This document shows, piece after piece, positions 24,779 through 34,716 of a stretch of DNA of 45,447 nt. The translations under genes and the position numbers were made by a program. The notes beneath the pieces were generated by a model. That model had not been told where the DNA came from. It worked only from the letters and a program-made list of their open reading frames with translations, and made no database searches. Numbering within the stretch: position 1 is the first letter of the stretch; every line of letters starts with the position of its first letter. The stretch comes from Bordetella sp. (GTDB taxonomy: Bacteria > Pseudomonadota > Alphaproteobacteria > Caulobacterales > Caulobacteraceae), in assembly GCA_017308115.1 (NCBI GenBank), contig JAFKFS010000024.1, forward strand, positions 1 through 45,447. The letters run 5' to 3'.

Positions 24779-27700
24779 CAGAACACCGCCCGGACGCCGA
24801 AGCTGCCGCTCATCCCGTATTCGCGATAGTCGCCCGCGTGGTCGCCGATCGGGCCGTTGGGCGTGTCGACGCCCGGCAGCATGATGTGCATGGGCGCGTT
24901 CAGCAGATTGCGCACGGAGAAGAAGGTGCTGACGCCCGGCCGCAGGTTCCACGATCCCGACAGGTTCATGGCGGTCCGCGCCTTGATGTAGGAGCCGGTC
25001 GCGGCGCTGTTCAGCTTGTCGCCGGTCCAGGCCGTGTTCAGGTTCAGCCGCAGCGGCCCCTTCTGATAGGCCAGCGACAGGGCGCCGAAGTTCTCGGCCG
25101 AACCGGCGATCGGGATCTGGGGGCTGTTGTGGGTGAAGGAGCCGCGCACCGTCAGGCCGTCCAGCGGACCGGGCAGATAGGTCAGGCTGTGGTTGAACTC
25201 GACCTCATAGCCCTCGATGCTGATGGCCTCGCCGCTGACCCGCTGCGTGGTGCGGAAGGTGTAGCCGGCGTATTCCGCACCGGTGTAGCCGAACTCCTCG
25301 GCCGTCATCTCCTCGGTCTGGAACAGGCCCTTCACCTCATTGCGGTAATAGTTGACCGCCACTAGGCCGACCGGCTCGAAATACTTGGCCAGGCGCACCG
25401 AGAGGTTGTCCGAGACTTCCGGCTCCAGGCCCGGATTGGGGGCCGTGACGATCCGCTCCTCGTCATTGACCGACCAGACGCCCGCCAGGACGTTGACCTC
25501 GGGCCGCCGGATGGTGCGGCTGTAGCCCAGTTGCAGGTCCATGCTGTCGGTGACGGCGAACTTGGCCGAGGCGCTGGGGAAGAAGTGGTCGTACTCGCCC
25601 TTGCGGTTGACCTGGGGACGGCTTTCGAACTGGTGCTTCAGCCCCTCGATGGTCGCGGCCCGTCCGGTCGAGGCCGTGACGGCGTAGCCCGCGGCCCGCA
25701 CCTCTTCGGCGCTCAGGGCATCGACCTCGCGCGAGCGGGTCAGGGTCTCTTCCCAGCGCAGGCCCGCCCGCAGGGTCAGCCGATCATTCAGCTCCGAGGT
25801 GGCCATGATGTAGGCCGCGTTCGAATCCTCCTCGAAATGGCGGCGGTTGGCGATGTAGGCGGTATAGTAGTTGGCCGCCGTCAGCACGTGCTGGAACAGG
25901 TCGGGACGGCTCTGGAACAGGGCGCCGATCTTGTAGTTGCTGGGCATGAACAGGGTGTTCGAGCCCGACAGCGACGCATACTGGATGCCCATGTCGTTGA
26001 AGTTCAGCACATTGGCGCTGGCGTGCTCGGCCATGAAGTCCGCCACGCTGAGAGGGCCGACATAGCGGTACTGATGGGCCACGCGCTCATTGCCGAAATC
26101 ATAGACCGAGCGCTTGGCCTTCAACCCGGTCTTGAAGGTGATCGGCGCGACCGGGGTTTTGACGTCCACCGTCAGGTTCAGCCCCCCGTTGATCAGTTCG
26201 GTGCTGGCGAAGCGCCCGTCCTCGGTGTTGAAGGTCAGGGTGTTGGCGCGCGAGAAGCTTTTCGGATCGGCCCAGTCGAGGCCGCTGATCTGCCGGATCT
26301 GGAACTGGGTGCTGTCGAGGCCCGGACGGAAGGCGCTGAAATTGCCGCTGGCCGAGGGGGCGGTGACGAAGCTGTAGACCGCGCCTTCCTTCAGCGGGTC
26401 ATAGGTGCTGGTCGAGTCCGAATAGGACAGGTTGCCGTCCAGGACGAAGCGGTCGCCCCGATACTCGAAGCTGGGCACGAAGGTCGTGCCCTCTCCGCGC
26501 TTGGCGATGATGTTCGACCCCGCCGACACGCCCTCGGCGCTCGTCGGCTGGCGGGTGGTGAAGTCCACGGCCGCGTCGCCGATCACGCCATAGGCGCGGG
26601 CGCCGGTCGTGAAGCTGTAGTTGCGCTGGCCGGACCACAGGTAGGCGTTGTTGTAGATCGAGGCCAGCGACAGGATCAGCCGGTCCGTCGCCTTCCAGTC
26701 CAGGGTCAGCGACCCGGCGAAACGCGACACCTCCTGCGCCCGCATGTGGACGTAGATGCTGTTCATCGCCATCGGGTCCGGGCTGACCGCAGTGGGGACG
26801 TAGGAGCGCGGATAGTAGGACTGCTCCATCTCCGTGTAGGTGTTCGACTGGCTGATCGACGCCACCACGCCCAGGCGACGGTCGAAGAAGACGTCGGAAT
26901 ATTCGATCTGACCGCTGGGGGCGACGCGGGCGTCGTGCTCGCCCTCGCCCGGCCCCGTCGCGCGGTCGTTCCACATGTCCGAATGGGTGTACCCCGAAAC
27001 CGAGGCGCTGATCCGGCGCCCCTTTCGGTCGAAGGCGCGCTTGGTGCGCAGGTTGATGGTGCCCGCCGGGGCGTTGGCGTCCACGTCGGCGCTGACGGTC
27101 TTGGAGATTTCAATGGCGTCGATGCTGCTCAGCGACACCTGCTCGAAGCTGAAGGAGCGCGAGGTCGAGGAGCCGGCGTTGGCGTCGGCCGCCGCCATGC
27201 TGACCCCGTTGACGGTGATCGAGGCGTATTCCGGCGGCAGGCCGCGCAGGCGGATATAGCGCACCGTATCGTCGCCTTCGCCCTCGGCGTCCACGCCCGG
27301 CATGTAGCGGATGAACTCGCCGACATTGCCCTCGTCGATGGAGCCGAAGGATTCCGACGACAGGTTGTTCTTGATGTCCATGGAGCGGCGCTGCCCCATG
27401 ATGGCGCGAGCGTCGCCGTCCCGCGACGAGGCCGTCACCACCACATCGGCCAGCGTGATCGCTTCGCCGTCCGCGCCCGGGCGAAAGAGGTCGAAGTCCA
27501 GGCGGGCCGTCTCGCCCGAGCGGATGAGGACCCTGACGGACTGGTCGGCGTAGCCCGTGAAGCTGACGCCGGCCTCGGCCTCGCCGGGCGCCACCCCCGT
27601 CAGACGGAATTCGCCGCGCTCGCCCGCCGCCGCCGTGCGCCGCTGGCCCGAGGCGTCGGTTACGCGGATCACGGCGTTGGGCATGTACTGGCCCGTCGCC

Positions 27701-28050
27701 GGGTCCAGCACCCGTCCCGTCAGCACGCCCGGCGCGCCCGCCGGCGCCGAGGAACGCAGCGTCACCACCCCGCCCTGATGCGCCGCCACCCGCAGCGGCG
27801 TGCCCGCGATCAGGCGCGCCAGGGCCTCGCGCACGTCCAGGTCGCCGCTGACGGCCGGGGTGCGCACGCCTTCCAGATCGCGCGCGGGCGCCACGACCTG
27901 AACCTGGGCCTGACGGGCGAACTCGGGGATGGCCGAGACCGCCGGCTGGGCCGGAAGGTTGAAGCTGCGCGTCTGGGCCGCGGCCTGGGAGGCGACGCAG
28001 AGGGCCACGGCGGCCGCGCCGCAGGACAGAAGGCTACGATTGGAAGGCAT
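24778..28050 (-). CDS. TonB-dependent receptor with STN signalling domain
   Basis: A 1090-residue FecA-type transducer. It has a signal peptide (1-26, ends QAAAQ), an STN secretin/TonB short N-terminal domain (about 30-100), a carboxypeptidase-regulatory-like beta domain (about 108-195), then the plug (with NVGEFIRYMPGVD and LRGLPPEYASITVNG) and a barrel ending FGVRAVF. The STN domain would contact the FecR protein encoded just upstream, so binding of its substrate outside should release the ECF sigma factor. It is coupled to a PhoD phosphatase gene, which points to a phosphorylated or phosphodiester-linked substrate. It is clearly related to the receptor at 31573-34626 in its plug. Confidence 0.93.
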   Translation of the reverse strand: MPSNRSLLSCGAAAVALCVASQAAAQTRSFNLPAQPAVSAIPEFARQAQVQVVAPARDLEGVRTPAVSGDLDVREALARLIAGTPLRVAAHQGGVVTLRSSAPAGAPGVLTGRVLDPATGQYMPNAVIRVTDASGQRRTAAAGERGEFRLTGVAPGEAEAGVSFTGYADQSVRVLIRSGETARLDFDLFRPGADGEAITLADVVVTASSRDGDARAIMGQRRSMDIKNNLSSESFGSIDEGNVGEFIRYMPGVDAEGEGDDTVRYIRLRGLPPEYASITVNGVSMAAADANAGSSTSRSFSFEQVSLSSIDAIEISKTVSADVDANAPAGTINLRTKRAFDRKGRRISASVSGYTHSDMWNDRATGPGEGEHDARVAPSGQIEYSDVFFDRRLGVVASISQSNTYTEMEQSYYPRSYVPTAVSPDPMAMNSIYVHMRAQEVSRFAGSLTLDWKATDRLILSLASIYNNAYLWSGQRNYSFTTGARAYGVIGDAAVDFTTRQPTSAEGVSAGSNIIAKRGEGTTFVPSFEYRGDRFVLDGNLSYSDSTSTYDPLKEGAVYSFVTAPSASGNFSAFRPGLDSTQFQIRQISGLDWADPKSFSRANTLTFNTEDGRFASTELINGGLNLTVDVKTPVAPITFKTGLKAKRSVYDFGNERVAHQYRYVGPLSVADFMAEHASANVLNFNDMGIQYASLSGSNTLFMPSNYKIGALFQSRPDLFQHVLTAANYYTAYIANRRHFEEDSNAAYIMATSELNDRLTLRAGLRWEETLTRSREVDALSAEEVRAAGYAVTASTGRAATIEGLKHQFESRPQVNRKGEYDHFFPSASAKFAVTDSMDLQLGYSRTIRRPEVNVLAGVWSVNDEERIVTAPNPGLEPEVSDNLSVRLAKYFEPVGLVAVNYYRNEVKGLFQTEEMTAEEFGYTGAEYAGYTFRTTQRVSGEAISIEGYEVEFNHSLTYLPGPLDGLTVRGSFTHNSPQIPIAGSAENFGALSLAYQKGPLRLNLNTAWTGDKLNSAATGSYIKARTAMNLSGSWNLRPGVSTFFSVRNLLNAPMHIMLPGVDTPNGPIGDHAGDYREYGMSGSFGVRAVF

Positions 28051-28079
28051 GGAGGTTCCCCGATGCGCCGACGGCGCGT

Positions 28080-29105
28080 TCAGGGACGAAGAGACGGCTG
28101 GCCCGCGCCTCCGCCATGCGTCACGAAACTTTCGCCGGGGCTTTGCCGAACGATCACCAGATCCCCGTCCCTGGGCCGCACCCGGGCGTCCAGGGCCAGG
28201 GCGGCGGCGCGGCTGAACCCGACGGGATCGTTGGCGGCGAACAGGCCGGTGATCGGCTCCTGCGCCAGACCCGGATCGTCGATGCGGATACGCGGACCGC
28301 CATAACGCGCGAAGGCCGCCGCCGCCTGGGCCAGGGTTTCGCCTTCGAAGGCCAGCTTGCCCTCGCGCCAGACCAGCGACCGGTCGATGTCGCGGGCCGC
28401 CACCGCGACCAGTTCCGCCCCGCCCTCGGCGCGCAGAATCACGCGGGCGTTGGCCCCCACCGGGCGATCCGCCCCCGCCGCATCCAACCGCAGGTCGCCG
28501 CTCTGGATGGTCACCTCGGAGCGCCCGGCCTCCAGACGCTGGGCGGTGAAGGCGCCGCCGCCGGCGCGCACCGAACGCGCGCCCAGCTTCACGACGAAGG
28601 GCCGCGCGGCGTCGCGCGCCACCGAGAAATAGGCCTCGCCCCGCGTCACCTCGACCTCGCGCCGACCCTTGTCGAACCGCACGACGGCGCGGCTGTCGGT
28701 GTTCAGCGTCATGGTCGAGCCGTCCGCCAGCGGCACCAGACGCACCTCGCCCACCGCCGTGGCGTGCGCCTCCCCGGCCGTCAGCAGGGGAAGCGCCAGA
28801 CCCCCGGCGGCCACAGAAGCCGCCGCGGCCCCGGCCCAGGCCAGCAGCCGACGCCGCGACGGCGGCGACGATCCCGCAGCGCCCGCGAACCGGCCGGGGT
28901 CGAAGTCGGTCCCCAACGCCCTCGCCGACCGCGTCTCCAGCGCCACGGCCTCGGCGCGCAACAAGGCACCCGCCGCGCGCGGATCGTCGGCCAGCCAGGC
29001 GTCCAGGGCGACGCGGTCAGCCTCGGACAGGACGGCCCGGTCGCGGCGGGCGGCCCAGTCCGCGGCCTGGTCGTCGATCTGTCGGCTGGTCGGTCTTTCG
29101 CCCAT
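28080..29105 (-). CDS. FecR-type anti-sigma factor
   Basis: A 341-residue inner-membrane regulator. The N-terminal cytoplasmic DUF4880-like segment (QAADWAARRDRAVLSEADRV) would hold the sigma factor. A membrane segment lies near residues 83-105 after SRRRLLAWAG, followed by the periplasmic FecR domain (about 115-215) and a C-terminal STN-contacting domain. The start at 29105 (MGERPTSRQ) is needed to keep the conserved N-terminus, and this makes the gene overlap the end of the sigma gene by 89 bases. It is followed 29 bases later by the receptor it is expected to sense. Confidence 0.9.
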   Translation of the reverse strand: MGERPTSRQIDDQAADWAARRDRAVLSEADRVALDAWLADDPRAAGALLRAEAVALETRSARALGTDFDPGRFAGAAGSSPPSRRRLLAWAGAAAASVAAGGLALPLLTAGEAHATAVGEVRLVPLADGSTMTLNTDSRAVVRFDKGRREVEVTRGEAYFSVARDAARPFVVKLGARSVRAGGGAFTAQRLEAGRSEVTIQSGDLRLDAAGADRPVGANARVILRAEGGAELVAVAARDIDRSLVWREGKLAFEGETLAQAAAAFARYGGPRIRIDDPGLAQEPITGLFAANDPVGFSRAAALALDARVRPRDGDLVIVRQSPGESFVTHGGGAGQPSLRP

Positions 29106-29679
29106 CGGGAGCGCCTGTGATTGCTTGCTTGAAGGAAGAGGTTTGGCCCGGCGCCGTTCCGCCACCCGTTCGCCAGGCGATCAGCAGTCGCAGGCCCCGG
29201 GCGATATGTTTTTCGACCGTATTCTCGGACAGGCCCATGCGCCGGGCGATCTCCTGCTGGGGCAGATCGTGGACGCGCCGCAGGATCAGGGCGCGCTGCG
29301 CCTGCGGCGGCAGGGCGGCGATGGCCTGGGCCAGCCTCCGCAAGGCGTCCCGGTCGGAAACGATGCGCTCGGGCGACGGCGCGTCCTCGAACAGCTCCCC
29401 GCCGTCGAGGTCGTCAAGCGCCTGGAAGGGCACGATCCGCGCCCGCCTGACGTGGGCCGAGACAAGAGACCGCGCCGTCTGAAACAGATAGGCCTTCGGA
29501 TGCCGGATGTCGTCCACCCGGTCGCGCGCCGCCAGAAGGCTGTAGCACTCCTGGATCACGTCCTCGGGCTCCAGCCCGTCCACGCGCCGCCGCATCAGCC
29601 AGGCGCGCAGGGCCGGTTCGTGCGGCAGCGCCTCCCGCAACAGCCAGCGCGCGCGGCCTTCGTCAAAGTGGTGCGCCAC
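29017..29679 (-). CDS. ECF sigma factor, FecI type
   Basis: A 220-residue sigma-70 family factor with region 2 (about 22-85, EPEDVIQECYSLL and HPKAYLFQTARSLV) and region 4 (about 118-168, LPPQAQRALILRRVHDLPQQ and the ENTVEKHIARG helix). The start is GTG at 29679 with AGGAAGGG upstream. The last 45 or so residues (after LRLLIAW) are a Pro/Arg/Gly-rich tail encoded where the gene overlaps fecR in another frame, longer than usual for FecI proteins. With FecR and the STN-bearing receptor it forms a cell-surface signalling set. Confidence 0.92.
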   Translation of the reverse strand: MAHHFDEGRARWLLREALPHEPALRAWLMRRRVDGLEPEDVIQECYSLLAARDRVDDIRHPKAYLFQTARSLVSAHVRRARIVPFQALDDLDGGELFEDAPSPERIVSDRDALRRLAQAIAALPPQAQRALILRRVHDLPQQEIARRMGLSENTVEKHIARGLRLLIAWRTGGGTAPGQTSSFKQAITGAPDGRKTDQPTDRRPGRGLGRPPRPGRPVRG

Positions 29680-29761
29680 GGCCTGGACCCTTCCTCGGAC
29701 GGCCCCCTCCTAAGGGTCGAGCTTGGCGCCGAGGTCACCGCCTTGCGGCAAGACGGCGACA

Positions 29762-29781
29762 GGCGCCGCTTATCCGGCGCC
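29762..29781. terminator. Inverted repeat downstream of PhoD-like gene 2
   Basis: A perfect 7-bp GC stem (GGCGCCG / CGGCGCC) with a six-base loop in the 174-bp gap between the PhoD-like gene and the sigma factor gene. It has no T-run. It may be a partial terminator separating the two transcription units. Confidence 0.3.
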
Positions 29782-29853
29782 GACCCTGCGGCCTCGCCCC
29801 GCGGTGCCCCGGGCGTGCGCTTCCGACGTCGGTCAAGCGCCCCGAAGACGCCG

Positions 29854-31488
29854 TTAGGCCAGGAAGCGTCGCCGCCCCTTCTCGACCGCCATCCGGTGCA
29901 CGCCGGCGACAGTCGTGCTGCGCGCCTTGATCGTCTCCATGAAGATCCACTCGCCGCTGACGCGATCGGGGGTGACGTCGATCATCATGTATCCGCGCCC
30001 GCTGGGCTGGGCCCAGGTCATTTCCGGATTGGCGGCGACGAAGGATCGGGCCGCGACCGACGGCGCGACGCCCAGCTGCTTCTCCATCCCGTTGGAGGTC
30101 ACGGCCTGTCCCGCGAACTCCACGCCCGCCGGACGGCCGTCTTGCGACAGGGAGAAGGCCCAGGCGTTATGACTGTCGCCCGACAGCATGACCAGATCGG
30201 CGTCGGCCGCCTGGGCCGCCTTGAGGAAGCGCGAGCGCGCCGCCGGATAGCCGTCCCAGCGGTCCATCCACATCGGCAGGCCGACCCGCCCGGCCCGCGC
30301 GGCGTTGGCGAAGGACCGAACGGCGCCCTCGCTCAGGTCCGGCCGCAGCCAGTCCAGCGCATCGCGAGGCATGACGGTGCGGCCCATGATGGTGCCCATG
30401 CCCACCACCTGCCAGGCCGTGGTCCGGGCGTTGGCCCGCAGTTCGCGCGCCAGCCAGGCCTCCTGGGTCGAGCCCAGCATGGTGGCCGAGGCGTCCTGCC
30501 ACACGCCGTCGCGGAAGGCGGTCAGGGCGGCTTCGGTCCCCTCGCGATAGGCGGCGCCGATGTCGGCCTGGCGGGTGCGGCCGATCAGGCGCGATTCCGT
30601 GCGGTACAGGGTGGCCAGATCGCCGATCGGATAGGATTTCCACGGCTCTTCGGAAATCGGCATCCATTCCAGATAGGCCTGGACGGCGGCGGCGCGGCGC
30701 GTGCTCCAGTCGCCCTCGGTCGCCGGCTGATGGTTCTGGGCTCCGCCCTCCCAGCTGTCGTTGGTCGATTCATGATCGTCCCAGACGCAGACCATGGCCG
30801 CCGCCGCATGCAGGGCCTGCAGATCGGGATCGGCGCGGTAGCAGGCGAAGCGCAGGCGGTAATCGGCCAGCGCCGTCATCTCGTGATCGTGGGCGGGCAG
30901 GACCGCGCGCTCGGCGATGCGGTCGTCCATGGCGTAGGAGCTGATGCCGTACTCATAGACATAGTCGCCGACGTGCAGCCACAGATCGACGTCGTCGCGC
31001 GCCGCCGCATGGGCATAGGCGTTGAACCATCCCATCGGCAGGTTCGAGCAGGAGAACAGACCGATGCGGAACCGCTCGGCCCGGCCGACCGGCAGGGTCC
31101 GCGCCCGGCCCGTCTGCGAGTGCGATCCATCCGGGCCGATGAAGCGGTACCAATAGGTCCGGCCGGGCTCCAGCCCGTCCAGGGTGATCTTGACCGTCCA
31201 GTCGCGATAGGCGCCCGTGCGCACCACCCCGCGCGCCGCCACCTGGCGGAAGTCGGGGTCCAGGGCGATCTCGGCGTCGAGCCGCGTCTCTCCCGGTTCG
31301 CCGACGGGGACATAGCGGCTCCACAACAACAACGAATCCGGCCCCGGTTCGCCGCTGGCCACGCCGTGGGTGAAGCCCGACGCGCTCAACAGGGTCTGCG
31401 CCAGCGCCGCGCCGCCCGGCAGCGCCAGGGCCGCCAGGCCCAGGCCGCCGCCCATCACCAGCCGTCGTCGATCAAGCCTCAGAGCCAT
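29854..31488 (-). CDS. PhoD-like alkaline phosphatase/phosphodiesterase 2
   Basis: A 544-residue exported metallophosphoesterase. The N-terminus LDRRRLVMGGGLGLAALALP is a twin-arginine signal. Blocks LHVGDYVYEYG, VWDDHESTNDSW and LSGDSHNAWAF carry the PhoD metal ligands. It shares domain order with the enzyme at 23201-24778 but the two differ along most of their length. It lies 84 bases after a receptor gene, repeating the receptor-then-phosphatase order seen with the other pair. Phosphodiester or phosphoester hydrolysis in the periplasm is the family-level role. Confidence 0.92.
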   Translation of the reverse strand: MALRLDRRRLVMGGGLGLAALALPGGAALAQTLLSASGFTHGVASGEPGPDSLLLWSRYVPVGEPGETRLDAEIALDPDFRQVAARGVVRTGAYRDWTVKITLDGLEPGRTYWYRFIGPDGSHSQTGRARTLPVGRAERFRIGLFSCSNLPMGWFNAYAHAAARDDVDLWLHVGDYVYEYGISSYAMDDRIAERAVLPAHDHEMTALADYRLRFACYRADPDLQALHAAAAMVCVWDDHESTNDSWEGGAQNHQPATEGDWSTRRAAAVQAYLEWMPISEEPWKSYPIGDLATLYRTESRLIGRTRQADIGAAYREGTEAALTAFRDGVWQDASATMLGSTQEAWLARELRANARTTAWQVVGMGTIMGRTVMPRDALDWLRPDLSEGAVRSFANAARAGRVGLPMWMDRWDGYPAARSRFLKAAQAADADLVMLSGDSHNAWAFSLSQDGRPAGVEFAGQAVTSNGMEKQLGVAPSVAARSFVAANPEMTWAQPSGRGYMMIDVTPDRVSGEWIFMETIKARSTTVAGVHRMAVEKGRRRFLA

Positions 31489-31572
31489 GGGATGTCCTTT
31501 GAAAAGAAGGTGGCCGACCGCCGCGCTGTCGCTGGACGGCGCGGCGGTCGTATCCTCGGTGGTGCGGACGGA

Positions 31573-34500
31573 TCAGAAGACGCCCTTGACGCCGATGTTC
31601 CACATCGAACCGTAGACGGTGTACTGCTGCACCCGGTCGCGCTCGTTGGAATAGATGATGTCGGGCGCGTTGAAGATGTTCCGGCCCGCCAGCATCAGAT
31701 CGAAGCGGTCATTGATCTTGTAGTTGACGCTGACGTTCCACAGCTCGCGCGGGGAGTGATACAGGATGCCGTTGTTCGCCGTGGTCGGCGTATTGTTCAG
31801 CCCACTGACCCGATACTTCGACTGCCAGTTGCCGTTCAGCTGGAAATCGAAGCGGCCGATGTTGTATCGGACGCCCCAGTTGGCGGCCTGTTTGGGCGTG
31901 CTCTGGCGCTCGCCGTCCGGGTCCAGATAGGTCACCGAGCCGTGCAGGCCGAGCCCCCGCCAGGCGCCCGGCAGGAAGGTCAGCTGCTGATTGTATTCCA
32001 GCACCGCGCCCCGGTTGGTGCTGGTCCCCCCCAGGTTCTGGGCGCTGCGGAAGGTGTAGCCCGCATATTCGGCCGGATCGAAGCCGACGTCTTCGGGATT
32101 CACCGTCATGCCCGTGACCTGCATGTCGTCCATGTCGAGCTGATAGACCGACAGGCCGATGATGCCCGACGGCTCCAGATAGTATTGCAGGCTGGCGTAG
32201 TACTTCGTCGAATGCTCGGGCCTCAGCTCCGGGTTCGGCACGGTGACGATCATGGTGTCGTCGTTGACCGAGACCACCCCGCCCAGATTGCCGTAGTCGG
32301 GGCGCAGGATCGACTGGCTGAAGGATAGCTGGCCCACCAGCTTGTCGGTGAAATCGTACTTGACCCCGCCGCTCCAGAACCAGTCGTCATACTCGCCCTT
32401 GCGATCCTGATAGGTCCCGTCGTTGTACTGATAGAGCAGGCCCTGGATCGTGTTCACCGAATAGCCGGCGTCGGTGACCTCCTTCAGCGGCCGGATGAGG
32501 GCGATCCGGGCTTCCGTCTCGGTCTTCTCATAGCGCAGCCCCAGGTCGAAGCGCGCGCGCCCGGCGTCGGCCTGGGCCTCGACATAGGCGGAGCTGATGC
32601 TCTCCTTGACCCGCTTGTCGTTGTCGAGACGGCGCTTCAGGTTTCCGACCTCGTCCGCCACGAAATACTCGGGGTGCGCGCGATAGATGTCGTACATCCC
32701 GTAGTGGCTGTCGGCGCGCCAGCCCTGGGCGTTCATATTGCCCGCATCGAAGCCGATCATCTCGAAGCGGTATTTCTGCGTCCACGGGATCACCGCCTCG
32801 GGCGCCCTTTGGGTCAGGTCGCCGGTCGAGCCGACATATCGGAACTGCTGATAGGAGCCCTCGTCGGTGCGCCAGTCGTTGCTGCGTGCGCCCAGCCCCC
32901 CCATCAGGGTGAAGTGAGCGTCCCCAAGGCTGAGGCGTTTCTTCACGTCCAGATTCAACGAATACATGTCGTTGACGGCGTTCGACTCGGCCGTGCGGAT
33001 GTTGTTGCCGATGGAGATGTCGCGGTTGAAGTTCATCGGGTCGCTCCACGAACGGCCCGCCGTCTGGCGCAGATACCAGGCGTTGGAGTCGGTGGAGTCG
33101 CGCTCCATCTCGAAGCCGATGCCCGTCAGATGATTGTCGGTCCGCTGGAAGAAGCCCTTGCTGGCGTCGCGGAAGTTGAACTCCGCCGAGGAATAGCTGG
33201 CGCGCAACGCCGCTTCCCACGTCTCGCCCTTGTACTCCAGCTTGGGCGCGATCAGATAGGTCGGCGTTCCGGCGTAGCGGTGCGAATAGCCGGTGTGCAG
33301 GCGGGTGTTCCGGCCGTTCGGATTGACCACGATATGCGTGCCGGTCGAGCCCGCCGTGGCGTAGGACTGCGTCGCCGTGCCGAACGTCAGATAGGTGTAC
33401 TGGTTGAAATACTCCACGTCATAGAAGGAGTAGTTGCTGCGCAGGGAGAAGATCAGGTCTTCGGTGATCTTATAGTCCAGCGCCAGGTTGGCGGCCGTGC
33501 GGCTGGTCAGCTTCGGACCCGGACGCCACATGACCTGATAGGGCAGCACCCGGCCGTCGGCCAGGTAGGACCAGTCGGTCTGGATGCGGTCCTGCTGCAC
33601 ATAGTTGGCGTTGTGGCTGGCGCTGACGGCCAGGCCCAGGCGGCCGTCCATGAAGACGTCGGCGTAGGAGAACTGGGCCGAGGGGTAGAGGCTGGAATGC
33701 TTCTTGTCGTCGGGCATGTAGTGGCGCGACAGGGCCGAGTCCGAGGTCGCCACCCCGCCCAGCTGGAAGCGCAGCTGACGCTCGGGCAGCTGGAAGGCGT
33801 ATTTGCTGCGCAGGTTGATGCTGCCGCCCGGCGAGTCGGCGTCCATGCCGGCCAGCAGGGTGTGGTTCAGCTCGATCGTCTCGATGCCGGTGATCGACAT
33901 CTGCTCGAACGAGTTCTGACGCCCCGAGTTGTTGTTCGAGGTGGCCGTGGCCATGCGGGCCCCGTCCATGGTGAAGGTCGAGTATTTGGGCGGCAGGCCG
34001 CCGATGCGCACCGCCGTGGCGTCGACCTCGGTATAGTCGATCGACAGGCCCGGCATGGACTTCATGAACTCGCCCACGTCGCCCATGGTCAGGGCGCCGA
34101 AGTTGTCGGCCGGGACGACGTTCTTGGCGTTCATCGCCACGCGGCGCTCCATCAGCGCCTTGGCCTGACCGCCCCGCGCGGCCGTGACCACGACGTCCGC
34201 GACCGAGGCCGCGTCCTGGGCCGCGCCATAGGACGGCGCCCGCAGTTCGACATCGACGACCGCCGTCTGACCCGCGCCCACGTTGGCGACCACGCGCGCC
34301 TCCTGCAGACCGGCGTAGCGGACCAACAGGACGACCTCGCCCGCCGGCAGACCGCTCAGGCGGAAGACGCCGCCGTCGCCTGAATAGGCGATCTGGCTGG
34401 AGCCCTCGACCCTCACCTCGGCGTTGCGGACATATTCGCCCGTGGCGGTGTCGAACACCCGGCCACGCACGGCGCCGGCCCCCACGGCCGCCTGAAGGGA

Positions 34501-34626
34501 GGCCTGATCGACGGCTTGCGCCGCCGCCGTCTGGGGCGCCGCCGCGGCGAAGGCGGCCGCCATCAGCGGATACAGCAACAGGGCTCGCGGGCTGACGCCG
34601 GCGAGGTAGGGCGAACGGGATTTCAT
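31573..34626 (-). CDS. TonB-dependent receptor with carboxypeptidase-like N-terminal domain
   Basis: A 1017-residue outer-membrane receptor. It has a signal peptide (about 1-37, ends TAAAQ), a carboxypeptidase-regulatory-like beta domain (about 50-132), then a plug with DVGEFMKSMPGLSIDY and IGGLPPKYSTFTMDG, and a barrel ending NIGVKGVF. Unlike its paralogue at 24778-28050 it lacks the STN domain, so it transports without direct sigma signalling. It lies between a secreted propeller-like protein gene and a PhoD gene. The likely cargo is a phosphoester or its product. Confidence 0.92.
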   Translation of the reverse strand: MKSRSPYLAGVSPRALLLYPLMAAAFAAAAPQTAAAQAVDQASLQAAVGAGAVRGRVFDTATGEYVRNAEVRVEGSSQIAYSGDGGVFRLSGLPAGEVVLLVRYAGLQEARVVANVGAGQTAVVDVELRAPSYGAAQDAASVADVVVTAARGGQAKALMERRVAMNAKNVVPADNFGALTMGDVGEFMKSMPGLSIDYTEVDATAVRIGGLPPKYSTFTMDGARMATATSNNNSGRQNSFEQMSITGIETIELNHTLLAGMDADSPGGSINLRSKYAFQLPERQLRFQLGGVATSDSALSRHYMPDDKKHSSLYPSAQFSYADVFMDGRLGLAVSASHNANYVQQDRIQTDWSYLADGRVLPYQVMWRPGPKLTSRTAANLALDYKITEDLIFSLRSNYSFYDVEYFNQYTYLTFGTATQSYATAGSTGTHIVVNPNGRNTRLHTGYSHRYAGTPTYLIAPKLEYKGETWEAALRASYSSAEFNFRDASKGFFQRTDNHLTGIGFEMERDSTDSNAWYLRQTAGRSWSDPMNFNRDISIGNNIRTAESNAVNDMYSLNLDVKKRLSLGDAHFTLMGGLGARSNDWRTDEGSYQQFRYVGSTGDLTQRAPEAVIPWTQKYRFEMIGFDAGNMNAQGWRADSHYGMYDIYRAHPEYFVADEVGNLKRRLDNDKRVKESISSAYVEAQADAGRARFDLGLRYEKTETEARIALIRPLKEVTDAGYSVNTIQGLLYQYNDGTYQDRKGEYDDWFWSGGVKYDFTDKLVGQLSFSQSILRPDYGNLGGVVSVNDDTMIVTVPNPELRPEHSTKYYASLQYYLEPSGIIGLSVYQLDMDDMQVTGMTVNPEDVGFDPAEYAGYTFRSAQNLGGTSTNRGAVLEYNQQLTFLPGAWRGLGLHGSVTYLDPDGERQSTPKQAANWGVRYNIGRFDFQLNGNWQSKYRVSGLNNTPTTANNGILYHSPRELWNVSVNYKINDRFDLMLAGRNIFNAPDIIYSNERDRVQQYTVYGSMWNIGVKGVF

Positions 34627-34716
34627 GGGGTCGACTCGAATGACTGGGAGGTGAAAAGAGCGGGATGGTTTCAGGCCGCGGCGATCAGCGGCCCGAGAGG
34701 CGCGGTCGGACGAGGT

